Positions 18,647 through 26,861 of a DNA stretch of 59,471 nucleotides are shown here, one piece after another. Made by a program: the position numbers and the translations under genes. The number at the start of each line of letters is the position of its first letter. Within the stretch, counting starts at the first letter, position 1. Under the pieces are notes generated by a model that saw only the letters and a program-made list of their open reading frames with translations, ran no database searches and was not told where the DNA came from. Source of the DNA: Curtobacterium oceanosedimentum (lineage in GTDB: Bacteria > Actinomycetota > Actinomycetes > Actinomycetales > Microbacteriaceae); NCBI RefSeq assembly GCF_020297365.1, contig NZ_JAIXIG010000023.1, forward strand, positions 1 to 59,471, in the 5' to 3' direction.

Positions 18647-20221
18647 TCAGGCCTCCTTCGCCGCGACCCACGACAGGTCGAGGTCCCACTGCTCGACCGA
18701 CCCGGCCGGCAGCTGCCACACGTACTCGTTCTTGAGCTTCTTGCCGTCCTCGCGGAACGGCCCCGTCCGGTACGGGTAGAAGGCCACCGTGGGCAGGGTG
18801 CCGGGCGGCGCCGTGCGGATGGCGTTCGAGAAGTCCCGGTTCAACCGGCGCAGTTCCGTGATGACGGTGCCGCGAGCGGTGTCGGCGTCGTACCCGCCCG
18901 CACCGGCCGCCAGCTGGAACGCGATGTGCAGCTGCCGGTCACCGCGGTCGTCCTCGTAGCTGATGAGCCGGTGGTTCTCGACCGCCTCGAGCAGGTCCGG
19001 GTCGCCGTAGACCACGTCACGGACGACGTCCGGCGCGACGACGGCTCCGTTGTAGTCGACGGACAGGTCGGACCGGCCGTAGTGGAACAGCAGCGGCAGG
19101 TCGAGCTCCGCCTGGTCGGCGAGCGCCGCGTGTCCCGTCGCCCGCAGCACGGACCGCAGCTCCTTCATGCGCACCACGTGCCCGCGGTCGTGGATGTTGT
19201 ACCGGATGCGTGGGCTGATGTTCTCGGACCGGGCGATGGTCACGACGAGTTCGCCGAGGTCGTTCGTCTCGATCAGGTAGCCGAACGGGTTGAACTGGAA
19301 CACCATCGGCAGCACGCCGTACTCGCCTTGCTTGGTGAGCGCGGCGGACAGCTCGGGCGACGCGGCGATCGCCCGGCGGAGCTGCACGCTGAACGGCGTC
19401 TCGATGCCGAGGTTGATCTCGAGGTCGCTCGCCCCGTACGACCCGAGCACGGCCTGCGCGTACTGCTCGATGTGGGCGCGCATGTTCTCGCTGATGCCCT
19501 CGCCACCGAACGCCGCGACGATCGTGTAGCGGCTCCAGTCGAGCCGGTCGTCCTCGAACAGTGCCTTGAGGAACGGCGGGTAGCTGCAGATGACGTAGGT
19601 GAAGTCGGTGCCGAACTCGCGCATCGTCTGCACGATCTTGTCGCGGTCGGGTCCGACGGACTTGATCATCGACGACTCGGTGAGCGATGCGGTCACGTTC
19701 ATCCCCGTGGCCCACGCGCCGAGCGAGAAGGCGTTGAGCACGAACGGCTGCTTGGTCAGGTCCTTCGCGGTGCGCGAGAACCCGAGCTGCAGCAGCTGCC
19801 GGGTGGCCTGTCGTTCGTCCGGGCCGCGCACCCAGCTGGTGGGGGTGCCACTCGACCCGCTGGACTCGTCGACGACGACCCCGCGCCGCGGCAGCCGCCC
19901 GTCGACGCAGCGCTCGGGGATGCTCCAGCGCTTGACGTAGGAGTCCTTGTCCATCTCGGGCAGTCCCGAGATCGCTGCGGCGATCCCGCCGCGGGTGTCG
20001 AGCCTGGAGGCACGTCCGGACTCCGCCAGGAACGCCCGGTACGCGGGGACCCGCTTCGCGGCCTGTTCCGCGGTCCGCCAGGCGCGCCAGCGGCCGAGGG
20101 TCCAGCGGAGCGGTTCGATGCCCGGCGTGAGCAGGAGCTTGTGGGTGCCGACGCGGGGCATGAACAGGGCGACGAACGTCTCCACCACCCACACCACCGA
20201 GAACACCGCTGCGCGCTTCAC
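18647..20221 (-). CDS. PaaK-like adenylate-forming enzyme
   Basis: This 524-aa protein belongs to the phenylacetate-CoA ligase/CoF-synthetase group of adenylate-forming enzymes. Motifs are the phosphate loop ESSGSSGTPTSWVRG (about residues 120-134), AAFGGEGISENM, GSYGASDLEINLG and RIRYNIHDRGHVV. These enzymes activate a carboxylate as the acyl-adenylate and pass it to CoA or another thiol. The N-terminal residues VFSVVWVVETFVALF look membrane-associated, unusual for the group. The GTG start overlaps the nitroreductase stop (GTGA). It is divergent from the carrier-protein genes that begin at 21359, so it may supply an acyl group to that pathway. Substrate unknown. Confidence 0.75.
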   Translation of the reverse strand: MKRAAVFSVVWVVETFVALFMPRVGTHKLLLTPGIEPLRWTLGRWRAWRTAEQAAKRVPAYRAFLAESGRASRLDTRGGIAAAISGLPEMDKDSYVKRWSIPERCVDGRLPRRGVVVDESSGSSGTPTSWVRGPDERQATRQLLQLGFSRTAKDLTKQPFVLNAFSLGAWATGMNVTASLTESSMIKSVGPDRDKIVQTMREFGTDFTYVICSYPPFLKALFEDDRLDWSRYTIVAAFGGEGISENMRAHIEQYAQAVLGSYGASDLEINLGIETPFSVQLRRAIAASPELSAALTKQGEYGVLPMVFQFNPFGYLIETNDLGELVVTIARSENISPRIRYNIHDRGHVVRMKELRSVLRATGHAALADQAELDLPLLFHYGRSDLSVDYNGAVVAPDVVRDVVYGDPDLLEAVENHRLISYEDDRGDRQLHIAFQLAAGAGGYDADTARGTVITELRRLNRDFSNAIRTAPPGTLPTVAFYPYRTGPFREDGKKLKNEYVWQLPAGSVEQWDLDLSWVAAKEA

Positions 20222-21255
20222 CGGGTCCCCCCGACGGTCATCGCGGCGGCGGGCCGGCGGTGGGCCAGGGGTGGTGGGGCGCTGTGCCCGAACCGGAAGA
20301 GCATCCACGCCATCCGCCCGTCGGACTCGTCGACCTCGGCCCGTTCGACGAACGCGGCGTGCGACCGCGGGTTGGTGATGACGGTGCCGAAGGGGTGCAT
20401 CGCGACCCCTCGGCGCGACAACTCGAGCCAGAGCCGCATGAAGACGCGGCCGGCCTCGACGTACTCGGCCGGGGTGCTGAACGGCCCCTCGAGCCAACCG
20501 AGCTGCCGGACGCCCCGCATGGTGGACAGGTACACCTTCCGGATGACCGCACCGACGCCCGGCGCCTGCCACATCCCGCGGTGCTCCATGGCGAACCGGA
20601 GCACCGGTCCGGGCATGAGCATCGTCTCGGCGGACAGCCCGTCGCCGGTGGCCGCGGCCTGTCGCTTCGAGAACCGCAGCCAGTGCAGGATCTCGGCGTG
20701 CACGGCGTCGTGCTGCAGGTCGTCGAACAGGGTCTCCTGGTTGACGCGCACGATCTCGTCGACGGTCGCTCGGTCGTCCGTCGTGCGGAAGCGGTGCCCC
20801 GCAGCCGCGGCGATCGCCTCGGCGGCCTGGATCGCGTCGGTCCCGACCAGGGTGGCGTCGTAGGGCCTGCGGGACGTGCGCCGCGCGAGGAAGCCGGCCA
20901 GGGCCTCCCGGTCGTCCGCGGTGGCCGTGCGCGGTCGCAACGTCACCGTGCCCAGCCGGTGCAGGTGGTCGTCGCCGGCGGCGTCGAGCCGGCCGAAGTC
21001 CATCTCGGCGTGGTCCAGCTCTTCCTGCACGGCGAAGCCGTGCGCCCGCGCGACGACCTCGAGCCCCGCCAGGAACACCCCCGCGCAGACGTGGCCGAAC
21101 GGGATCCCGAACGACTCGGCCGGCAACCCCTTCCGCAGGTCGTAGAACACGGTCGCGGTGCGGTCGTCCTCGACGCGCACGACGATCGGTTGCGAGTTGT
21201 GCGGCGACGGGTAGTGCCGCGCGTCCTCGATGATGCCCGTCCACGGTGATGCCAT
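20218..21255 (-). CDS. Acg-like nitroreductase family protein
   Basis: This 345-aa protein resembles the larger nitroreductase-fold proteins of the Acg type (mycobacterial Rv2032/Rv3131 group), with the N-terminal SPHNSQP segment and the RRTSRRPYD motif at about one third of the length. Acg proteins bind FMN but can lack ordinary nitroreductase activity. Its role here is probably a flavin-dependent redox step or flavin storage. The ATG at 21255 is the first start after the divergent promoter region. It is coupled to the PaaK-like gene and faces the acpS/acp genes, with about 100 bases between them. Confidence 0.75.
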   Translation of the reverse strand: MASPWTGIIEDARHYPSPHNSQPIVVRVEDDRTATVFYDLRKGLPAESFGIPFGHVCAGVFLAGLEVVARAHGFAVQEELDHAEMDFGRLDAAGDDHLHRLGTVTLRPRTATADDREALAGFLARRTSRRPYDATLVGTDAIQAAEAIAAAAGHRFRTTDDRATVDEIVRVNQETLFDDLQHDAVHAEILHWLRFSKRQAAATGDGLSAETMLMPGPVLRFAMEHRGMWQAPGVGAVIRKVYLSTMRGVRQLGWLEGPFSTPAEYVEAGRVFMRLWLELSRRGVAMHPFGTVITNPRSHAAFVERAEVDESDGRMAWMLFRFGHSAPPPLAHRRPAAAMTVGGTR

Positions 21256-21345
21256 CGTTCCCCCTCGGTGGTCCCTGGCGACGATCATACGAACCCTCCC
21301 CGGCGACCATGCTCGCCGGGGCATGCGCCGTGCGCGAGTGGTGCG

Positions 21346-21351
21346 TAGCCT
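21346..21351 (+). promoter_or_regulatory. -10 box upstream of the AcpS-like gene
   Basis: TAGCCT ends 7 bases before GTG 21359, with no ribosome binding site, matching the leaderless layout of other genes here. The -35 is weak. Confidence 0.4.
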
Positions 21352-21358
21352 GCTCCTC

Positions 21359-21736
21359 GTGACGACCATCCGCACCGGGACCGACCTGGCCGCGGTCGAC
21401 GACGTCGTGGCGGGCATCACCGCCCACGGCGAGCGCTACCTGGACCGGGTGTTCACCGCGCGTGAGCGTGCCGACACGGGCGACGACCCGGAGCGCCTCG
21501 CCGCACGGTTCGCCGGCAAGGAGGCCGTGGTGAAGCTGCTCCGGCCCGCGCCCGGGCAGGCGGTCCCCCTGCGGGACGTCGCCATCGTGCTCGACGCCGA
21601 CGGTGCCCCCGTGGTCGAGCTGTCCGGAGCGGCCGCGGCCCTGGCGGAGTCGGTCGGCTGCGGCCCGATCGCGGTGTCGCTGGCCCACGAACGGGGGCTC
21701 GCGGTGGCGACGGCGGTGGCCCTCTCGGAGCGCTGA
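21359..21736 (+). CDS. acpS: holo-ACP synthase (AcpS type)
   Basis: This 125-aa enzyme transfers phosphopantetheine from CoA to acyl carrier proteins. AcpS features are GTDLAAVDDV at the N-terminus, VFTARERA, RFAGKEAVVKLL with the catalytic Lys/Glu, and the C-terminal VSLAHERGLAVATAVA. The GTG at 21359 was chosen over upstream starts because it begins directly before the conserved TIRTGTDL strand and lies 7 bases behind a -10 box. It stands next to the atypical carrier protein gene, so it probably activates that protein. The window alone cannot show whether the genome has another, housekeeping AcpS. Confidence 0.85.
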   Translation: MTTIRTGTDLAAVDDVVAGITAHGERYLDRVFTARERADTGDDPERLAARFAGKEAVVKLLRPAPGQAVPLRDVAIVLDADGAPVVELSGAAAALAESVGCGPIAVSLAHERGLAVATAVALSER

Positions 21737-21757
21737 CCGCCGGCTCCCGACACCGTG

Positions 21758-21789
21758 CGGTTTCCCGCACCCGCACGGCGGTTTCCCGA
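21758..21789 (+). promoter_or_regulatory. direct repeats upstream of the carrier-protein promoter
   Basis: The 11-mer GCGGTTTCCCG occurs at 21758-21768 and again at 21779-21789, exactly 21 bp apart, about two helical turns. The second copy covers the likely -35 box of the carrier-protein promoter. This is a plausible binding site for a dimeric regulator. Confidence 0.5.
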
Positions 21790-21810
21790 GGGCGGTCCTT
21801 CCTTATGGTT
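21783..21810 (+). promoter_or_regulatory. promoter of the carrier-protein gene
   Basis: TTTCCC (21783-21788), a 16-base spacer and TATGGT (21805-21810) are followed after 6 bases by the ATG at 21817, again leaderless. This supports 21817 rather than 21805 as the start. Confidence 0.5.
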
Positions 21811-21816
21811 GCCGTC

Positions 21817-22104
21817 ATGGAACAGGTCCCGAACTCCTCCAGCACCACCGCGACGATCGCCGACCCGGCGATCGACCGGGCCGTCCGACGGGCGCTCGTC
21901 GACCACGGTCGGCTGTCCGTCGACGCGTGGGACGTGGCGTCGATCGCGGACCTGTACGCGCTCGGGCTGACCTCGCACGCCACGGTCAACGTGATGCTCG
22001 CGGTGGAGTCCGAGCTCGACGTCGAGTTCCCCGACTCCGTGCTGAACCGGTCCACCTTCGCCACCGTCGAGTCGATCACCGCGGCCGCGGAGCTCGCGTC
22101 GTGA
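21817..22104 (+). CDS. atypical acyl/aminoacyl carrier protein
   Basis: This 95-aa protein has the four-helix carrier-protein layout. The phosphopantetheine site is LGLTSHATVN with Ser53, instead of the DSL motif of most carrier proteins (compare DIDSISMM in the fatty acid AcpP at 33842). Downstream, AVESELDVEFPDSVLN and a TFATVESITAA third-helix region match the family. The first 15 residues are a polar extension. It overlaps the following dehydrogenase gene (GTGA). With the aminoacyl ligase two genes downstream, it probably carries an amino acid rather than a fatty acid; this is inference. Confidence 0.82.
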   Translation: MEQVPNSSSTTATIADPAIDRAVRRALVDHGRLSVDAWDVASIADLYALGLTSHATVNVMLAVESELDVEFPDSVLNRSTFATVESITAAAELAS

Positions 22105-23276
22105 CCCTGACCCTGCCCGCGCCGTCGGTCGTCGACCGCTTCGCGGAGCGTGCCGGCGCGGTGGCCGAGGTCGCCGCGCAGTTCGCGGACGAGGTCGACC
22201 GTGACGCCCGTCCCCCGCGCGAGGCGATCGCCGCGATGCGCGAGTACGGGCTGCTGGCGGCCGCCGTACCCGTCGAGCACGGTGGCGAAGGAGCCACCGT
22301 CGCCGAGCTCTCCGTGATCGCGACCGAGCTCGGCCGTGCGTGCGCGGCGACGGGCATGGTGTTCGCGATGCACCAGGGACAGGTGATGGCGCTCTGGCGG
22401 CACGGTGGCGACGGTGCCGGCGTGCTCGAGACGATCGCCGCGGTGCGGGACGGCGCGCTCGTGGCGTCGGCGACGACGGAGCGCGGGGTCGGTGGGGATG
22501 CCCGTCGTTCGACGTGCGCCATCGAGGCCACCGAGGACGGCCGGATCCGCCTGCGCAAGGACGCGCCGGTGATCTCGTACGCCACCGAGGCTGACGCGGT
22601 GTTCGTCACCGCCCGCCGCGACCCCGAGGCCCCGGCGTCCGACCAGCGGCTCCTCGTCTGCCGGCGGGACACGATGGTCCTGTCGCAGACGTCGACCTGG
22701 GACACCATGGGCCTGCGCGGCACGTGCAGCAACGGGTGGGTCCTGGACACCGAGACCACGACCGACCGGGTGTTCCGCGACGACTACGCCACGATCTCGG
22801 CCCAGACCGTCCTGCCGGTGTCGCACGTGCTGTGGGCCTCGGTCTGGCTCGGCATCGCGGTGTCCGCCACCGAACGGGCCCGGAGCGCCGTGCGCCGGCA
22901 GGCCCGCGCCACGATCGGCACGACCCCGCCGGGAGCCCTGCGCCTGGCCGAGGTGCTCGTCGACCTGCAGACCATGGCCGACTCGGTCCGCCATGCCGCC
23001 GAACGCTTCGACGCCGCCGCGGACGACCCCGCGGTGCTGGCCTCGAGCGCGTCCGCCCTCGCCGCGAACGCCCTGAAGATCGGGTCGTCCGAACGGGTGA
23101 CGGACATCGTCACGAAGGCGCTGCGCATCGTCGGGATCGCGGGCTACGCCGCGTCCGGGCCGATGAGCATCGCCCGACACCTCCGGGACGCCCACGGAGC
23201 CGCCGTCATGGTGAGCAACGACCGTCTCCTCGCGAACGACGCCGACCTGGCACTCATGACAGGAGTGATCCTGTGA
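22101..23276 (+). CDS. acyl-CoA dehydrogenase homologue, likely acting on a carrier-bound substrate
   Basis: This 391-aa flavoprotein has the acyl-CoA dehydrogenase fold: N-terminal helices with AAVPVEHGGEGATV, a middle domain with SATTERGVGG and TWDTMGLRGTCSNG, and a C-terminal helical domain with ALRIVGIAGYAASGPMSIARHLRDA. Where medium-chain acyl-CoA dehydrogenases have the catalytic YEGT segment, this protein has VMVSNDRLL, so the usual Glu is absent at that position. Relatives oxidise aminoacyl groups on carrier proteins in pyrrole biosynthesis (prolyl-PCP dehydrogenases). It overlaps both neighbours (GTGA), the carrier protein and the aminoacyl ligase, which supports a carrier-bound aminoacyl substrate. 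Confidence 0.8.
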   Translation: MTLTLPAPSVVDRFAERAGAVAEVAAQFADEVDRDARPPREAIAAMREYGLLAAAVPVEHGGEGATVAELSVIATELGRACAATGMVFAMHQGQVMALWRHGGDGAGVLETIAAVRDGALVASATTERGVGGDARRSTCAIEATEDGRIRLRKDAPVISYATEADAVFVTARRDPEAPASDQRLLVCRRDTMVLSQTSTWDTMGLRGTCSNGWVLDTETTTDRVFRDDYATISAQTVLPVSHVLWASVWLGIAVSATERARSAVRRQARATIGTTPPGALRLAEVLVDLQTMADSVRHAAERFDAAADDPAVLASSASALAANALKIGSSERVTDIVTKALRIVGIAGYAASGPMSIARHLRDAHGAAVMVSNDRLLANDADLALMTGVIL

Positions 23277-24226
23277 CCATCACGGACACGACCCCCACCA
23301 CCGACGGCGCCGCCGACCTGGACGCCGCACGTGCCGCGCTCCGCGCCCGGCTCCTCACCGACGGTGTGCTCATCGACCTCGGCACGCCGGGGCTCTACGG
23401 CCGCACCGGCGTGTTCGAGCGCGTGACCGCCGCGGTCGACGCCGCCGCCGTCCGCAGCCAGGCCCACCTGCACGCCGACGTGCTCCGGTTCCCGCCCGTC
23501 GAGCCGCTCGCGGCCTTCGAGCGCACCGACTACATCGCGTCCTTCCCGGACCTCGCCGCGTCGATCTCCGGGTTCACCGGGGACGACCGCACCCACCGCG
23601 CCCTGCTCGCCGCCCGCGAGCGCGGTGAGCGCTGGGAGGGGTTCCTCGAGCCGGCCGACCTCATGCTCACGCCGGCCGTCTGCCACCCGGTCTACGGCCT
23701 GATCGGCGACACCGTGCCGCAGCAGGGGCGGTTCTTCGACATCCTGGGCGACTCCTTCCGCCGCGAGCCCTCGCTCGACCCGATGCGCCTGCAGGCCTTC
23801 CACATGCACGAGTTCGTGCACGTCGGCACGCCCGCCTCGGCCGCCGCACACCGCGACGGCAGCATCCCGGTCATGCGCGCCCTGCTCGAGTCGTTCGGGC
23901 TCGAGATCGACGTCGTCCCCGCCAACGACCCGTTCTTCGGTCGCGTCGGCGCGATGCTCGCCCGCAACCAGGTCGAGCAGGCGCTGAAGTTCGAGTTCGT
24001 GACGCCCGTCTACGGTCCCGACCACGACGCCACCGCGATCAGCTCGGCGAACCTGCACGAGGACCACTTCGGCACGTCCTTCGGCCTGCGCGCCGAGGAC
24101 GGACAGGTCGCCCACAGCGCCTGCATCGCGTTCGGTCTCGAGCGCATCACCATCGCCCTGTTCGCCGCCCACGGCACGGACGTCGACACCTGGCCGGCGT
24201 CCGTCCGCGCGGCCCTGGCCCTGTGA
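23273..24226 (+). CDS. amino acid:[carrier protein] ligase (class II aaRS-like)
   Basis: This 317-aa protein matches the truncated seryl-tRNA-synthetase homologues that load an amino acid, typically glycine or alanine, onto the phosphopantetheine arm of a carrier protein instead of tRNA. It lacks the tRNA-binding arm. The zinc site of the family is visible as Cys137 (TPAVCHPVYG), Glu180 (HMHEFVHVG) and Cys284 (HSACIAFGLERI), at nearly the positions known in the Bradyrhizobium enzyme. The last motif is the class II motif 3 (GLERI). The start overlaps the dehydrogenase stop and the stop overlaps the hydrolase start. The choice of amino acid cannot be read from this sequence. Confidence 0.85.
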   Translation: MTITDTTPTTDGAADLDAARAALRARLLTDGVLIDLGTPGLYGRTGVFERVTAAVDAAAVRSQAHLHADVLRFPPVEPLAAFERTDYIASFPDLAASISGFTGDDRTHRALLAARERGERWEGFLEPADLMLTPAVCHPVYGLIGDTVPQQGRFFDILGDSFRREPSLDPMRLQAFHMHEFVHVGTPASAAAHRDGSIPVMRALLESFGLEIDVVPANDPFFGRVGAMLARNQVEQALKFEFVTPVYGPDHDATAISSANLHEDHFGTSFGLRAEDGQVAHSACIAFGLERITIALFAAHGTDVDTWPASVRAALAL

Positions 24227-25809
24227 CCACCCTGCACGGCTGGTCCGGCAGGCCCGCCCTGCGGGCCGCCGTCCAGCTGCCGGCGCACGCCCGCGCGGGG
24301 GTCGTCATCTGCCCGCCGCTCGGCCAGGAGGGCGTCATCGCGTACCGCACGCTCCGCCTGCTCGCCGACCGCCTGGAGGCCCGTGGCATCGCCTCGGTGC
24401 GCTACGACCCGTCCGGCCGTGGGGACGGAGCACCCGACGCCGATCCCGACGCGCAGGTCCGGTCGGCACGCCACGCCGCCGCGCTGCTGCGCAGCACGGG
24501 GGTCCGCCAGGTCGCGTTCGTCGGACTCGCGTCCGCGGCGCTGGTCGCCGACCAGGCCGCGACCGACGCCGACGGCCTGGTCGTGTGGGACGCGCCGGCG
24601 TCGGGCAAGGGGTGGCTCCGACGACAGCGCGCCCTCGCGTCGATCACGATCGGTGCCGAGCGGGTCGTCGACGGCGTCGAGAGCCTGATCGGCTTCGACG
24701 TCGACCCCGACGAGGCCGCCACGCTCGCCGCCCTCGCCTTCACCCCGCGCACCGGTCCCACCGTCGCCCTCGTCCGTCCGGGCAGCACCGCACCGAGGGG
24801 ACTCGGTACCGTGCCGACCACCGAGGTCACGGGCAGCGCCGAACTCCTCGACGGCACGAGCATCCATGCCCGCATCCCCGGCGCCGCCGTCGACACCGTC
24901 GTGGCCTGGCTCGACGCCTGGGCGCCCGAGCACACCGTGGTGACGACCGCACCCGCCCTCGACGAGGTCCTCGACGTGGACGGTCGGGTGTCCGAGCGCA
25001 TCGTCGTGCTCGGCGAACAGGGACTCTTCGGCATCGAGACCGTGTCGTCCGCGCAGCACCACGACGCACCCGTGGTCGTGCTGCACAGCGGCGGCGCGGA
25101 GCACCGGGTCGGCGCCACCGACTACCAGGTGGAGCTCGCACGCGCCCTCGCCCGCGACGGCGCCCGCGTGGTCCGCGTCGACCGCCGCGCCACCGGCGAG
25201 AGCACCGGCGTGCACGAGGACGAACGGAGCTTCCTGTTCGCGCAGGAGTGGGTCGAGGACCAGTCCGCCGTCGTCGCCGCACTCCGGACCCCGTCCGACC
25301 GGCTCGTGCTGGTCGGGATGTGCGCCGGGGCCTGGGTCGCCGGCCGCGCGATCGACGAGTCCCCGCGGCTCGTGGTCGAGATCAGCCCGAACGACTACCG
25401 CCGCGTCCCCGCCGAGCCGGGGTCGTACGCCGACACCGTCCGGGCGATCGACACCCCCTCCGCCGCGCGGCTGTGGCTGCGCGAGCGGTACAACCGGTTC
25501 GTGCCGACGGCCCTGCGCGAACGGATCGCCCGCCGTGACCGGATGGGCGGCGTCGTCGGCCACGTCCGCCCGCTCGTCGAGCACGGCACCGACGTCGTCG
25601 TGATCGTCGCCCCCGAGGACGCCGCACTGTTCGACCGCCTCGGCGGCCAGCGGGCGGTGCGCCGCTTCGGCGGGGACGACCGTCGTGGGTCGGTGTCGGT
25701 CGTCCGGGTCGAGGACGGGGACCACGCCCTGTTCTCCCCCGCGATGCGCGAGGCCGTCGTCGCCGAGGTGCGCGCCCGCGTCGCGGCGACGTTCCCCGTG
25801 CACACCTGA
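24223..25809 (+). CDS. two-domain alpha/beta hydrolase with cysteine nucleophile
   Basis: This 528-aa protein appears to be two alpha/beta-hydrolase units in tandem. The first (about residues 1-210) has the fold-like GVVICPPLGQEG and VRYDPSGRGDG segments, but its nucleophile elbow reads GLASA (101-105), so a normal Ser is missing. The second (about 260-528) has VRVDRRATGES, an elbow GMCAG with Cys367 in place of Ser, an acid in APEDAALF and His501 in EDGDHALF. Cys nucleophiles suit acyl transfer or dienelactone-hydrolase-like chemistry. Its position suggests release or transfer of the carrier-bound product. It resembles the hydrolases that accompany acyl carrier and acyl ligase genes in exosortase loci, although no exosortase is seen here. 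Confidence 0.75.
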   Translation: MTTLHGWSGRPALRAAVQLPAHARAGVVICPPLGQEGVIAYRTLRLLADRLEARGIASVRYDPSGRGDGAPDADPDAQVRSARHAAALLRSTGVRQVAFVGLASAALVADQAATDADGLVVWDAPASGKGWLRRQRALASITIGAERVVDGVESLIGFDVDPDEAATLAALAFTPRTGPTVALVRPGSTAPRGLGTVPTTEVTGSAELLDGTSIHARIPGAAVDTVVAWLDAWAPEHTVVTTAPALDEVLDVDGRVSERIVVLGEQGLFGIETVSSAQHHDAPVVVLHSGGAEHRVGATDYQVELARALARDGARVVRVDRRATGESTGVHEDERSFLFAQEWVEDQSAVVAALRTPSDRLVLVGMCAGAWVAGRAIDESPRLVVEISPNDYRRVPAEPGSYADTVRAIDTPSAARLWLRERYNRFVPTALRERIARRDRMGGVVGHVRPLVEHGTDVVVIVAPEDAALFDRLGGQRAVRRFGGDDRRGSVSVVRVEDGDHALFSPAMREAVVAEVRARVAATFPVHT

Positions 25810-25880
25810 CCCGGGCGTCCCGTCCTGGTGCGTGTGCATCGAGCGACGTTCCACGAGCGGATCGACGACGCCGAGCACGC

Positions 25881-26810
25881 TCAGACGAGGCCGAGCACCC
25901 GCGCGACGGCGTCGGGGCGCTCGACGTGGGCGAAGTGCCCGCAGTCGTCGAGCAGCACCGTGCGGGTCCGCGGGACGAGCGACCGCAGCGCGTCGAGGTC
26001 CGACACCCGGGCGAACACGTCGTCACGCCCCGCGATCGCCGTCACCGGGCAGGTGATGCCGCACCACCGGTCGACGTCGCACGCCGCTGCGGCCCGGGCC
26101 GCGTCGGTGAACCGCTCCGGCCGGAGCTCGTCGACGAAGGCGTCGAGCACGCTCCGGTCGAGCCGTCGCACGTGCGTGAACACCGGAGCGGCGAGCAGTG
26201 GCAGCAGGCCGATGCGGTCGAGCCCGCGCAGCACCGGGAGCGCCGCGGCGCCCGTGACCGTCAGGCCCGCGCGCAGCAGGGTGAACGCCGGCAGGCTCCG
26301 GAGCGCGCGCAGCGGGTGCCGTGCGGCGCGGGCGGTCGCGACCGTGGTGCCGGACACCAGGGCGAGGGACCGGACGCGCTCGGGTGCCACCACGGCCAGG
26401 TGCATGCCGACGAACGCGCCCATCGAGTGCCCGACGACGTCGACGGTGCCGACCCCGAGCGCGTCGCACACCGCGGTCAGCACCCCGGCGACCCGGTCGA
26501 TCCCGAACGGGCCGTCGGGAGCGGGTGAGGATCCCCAGCCGGGCAGGTCGACGAGCACCAGTCCTCGGTCACCGACCCCGCCGGCGGCGGTCAGCAGCGG
26601 CGTCCAGGTCGACCACGAACCGGCCACGCCGTGCAGCAGCAGGAGCGGGTCCGGACCGGCGCGGTGGTGCACCACGACCGCGCCCGTCGGGGTCGACACG
26701 ACGGTGCGGGTGAGGCCCCAGGTGCCGGGGGTCGCCCGGACCGGGAAGGGCGCGTAGCCGTCGTCGGCGGTGACCACGCGCGCACGCGGGCCGGTGTCGG
26801 TGGCGTGCAC
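25881..26810 (-). CDS. alpha/beta hydrolase
   Basis: This 309-aa protein is a single-domain alpha/beta hydrolase with the oxyanion strand LLLLHGVAGSWSTW, nucleophile elbow GHSMG, acid in AGRDDVF and the histidine in DDCGHFAHVERPD. It resembles esterases and ring-cleavage hydrolases of the MhpC type. Substrate is unknown. The GTG at 26810 is preferred over a GTG at 26844-26846 because GGGAGG lies just upstream of it, although the spacing of 4 bases is short. It converges on the carrier-protein cluster from the other side; the stop-to-stop gap is about 70 bases. Membership in that pathway is uncertain. Confidence 0.8.
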   Translation of the reverse strand: MHATDTGPRARVVTADDGYAPFPVRATPGTWGLTRTVVSTPTGAVVVHHRAGPDPLLLLHGVAGSWSTWTPLLTAAGGVGDRGLVLVDLPGWGSSPAPDGPFGIDRVAGVLTAVCDALGVGTVDVVGHSMGAFVGMHLAVVAPERVRSLALVSGTTVATARAARHPLRALRSLPAFTLLRAGLTVTGAAALPVLRGLDRIGLLPLLAAPVFTHVRRLDRSVLDAFVDELRPERFTDAARAAAACDVDRWCGITCPVTAIAGRDDVFARVSDLDALRSLVPRTRTVLLDDCGHFAHVERPDAVARVLGLV

Positions 26811-26861
26811 CGGGCCTCCCGTCCGCCGACGCGGACGCGTCGGCACGAGGGGTTCGGAACG

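Noticed and set aside
18647..25809. Interpretation as an exosortase/PEP-CTERM locus
   Set aside because: The hydrolase, carrier and ligase mix recalls such loci, but no exosortase or PEP-CTERM protein is present in the window.
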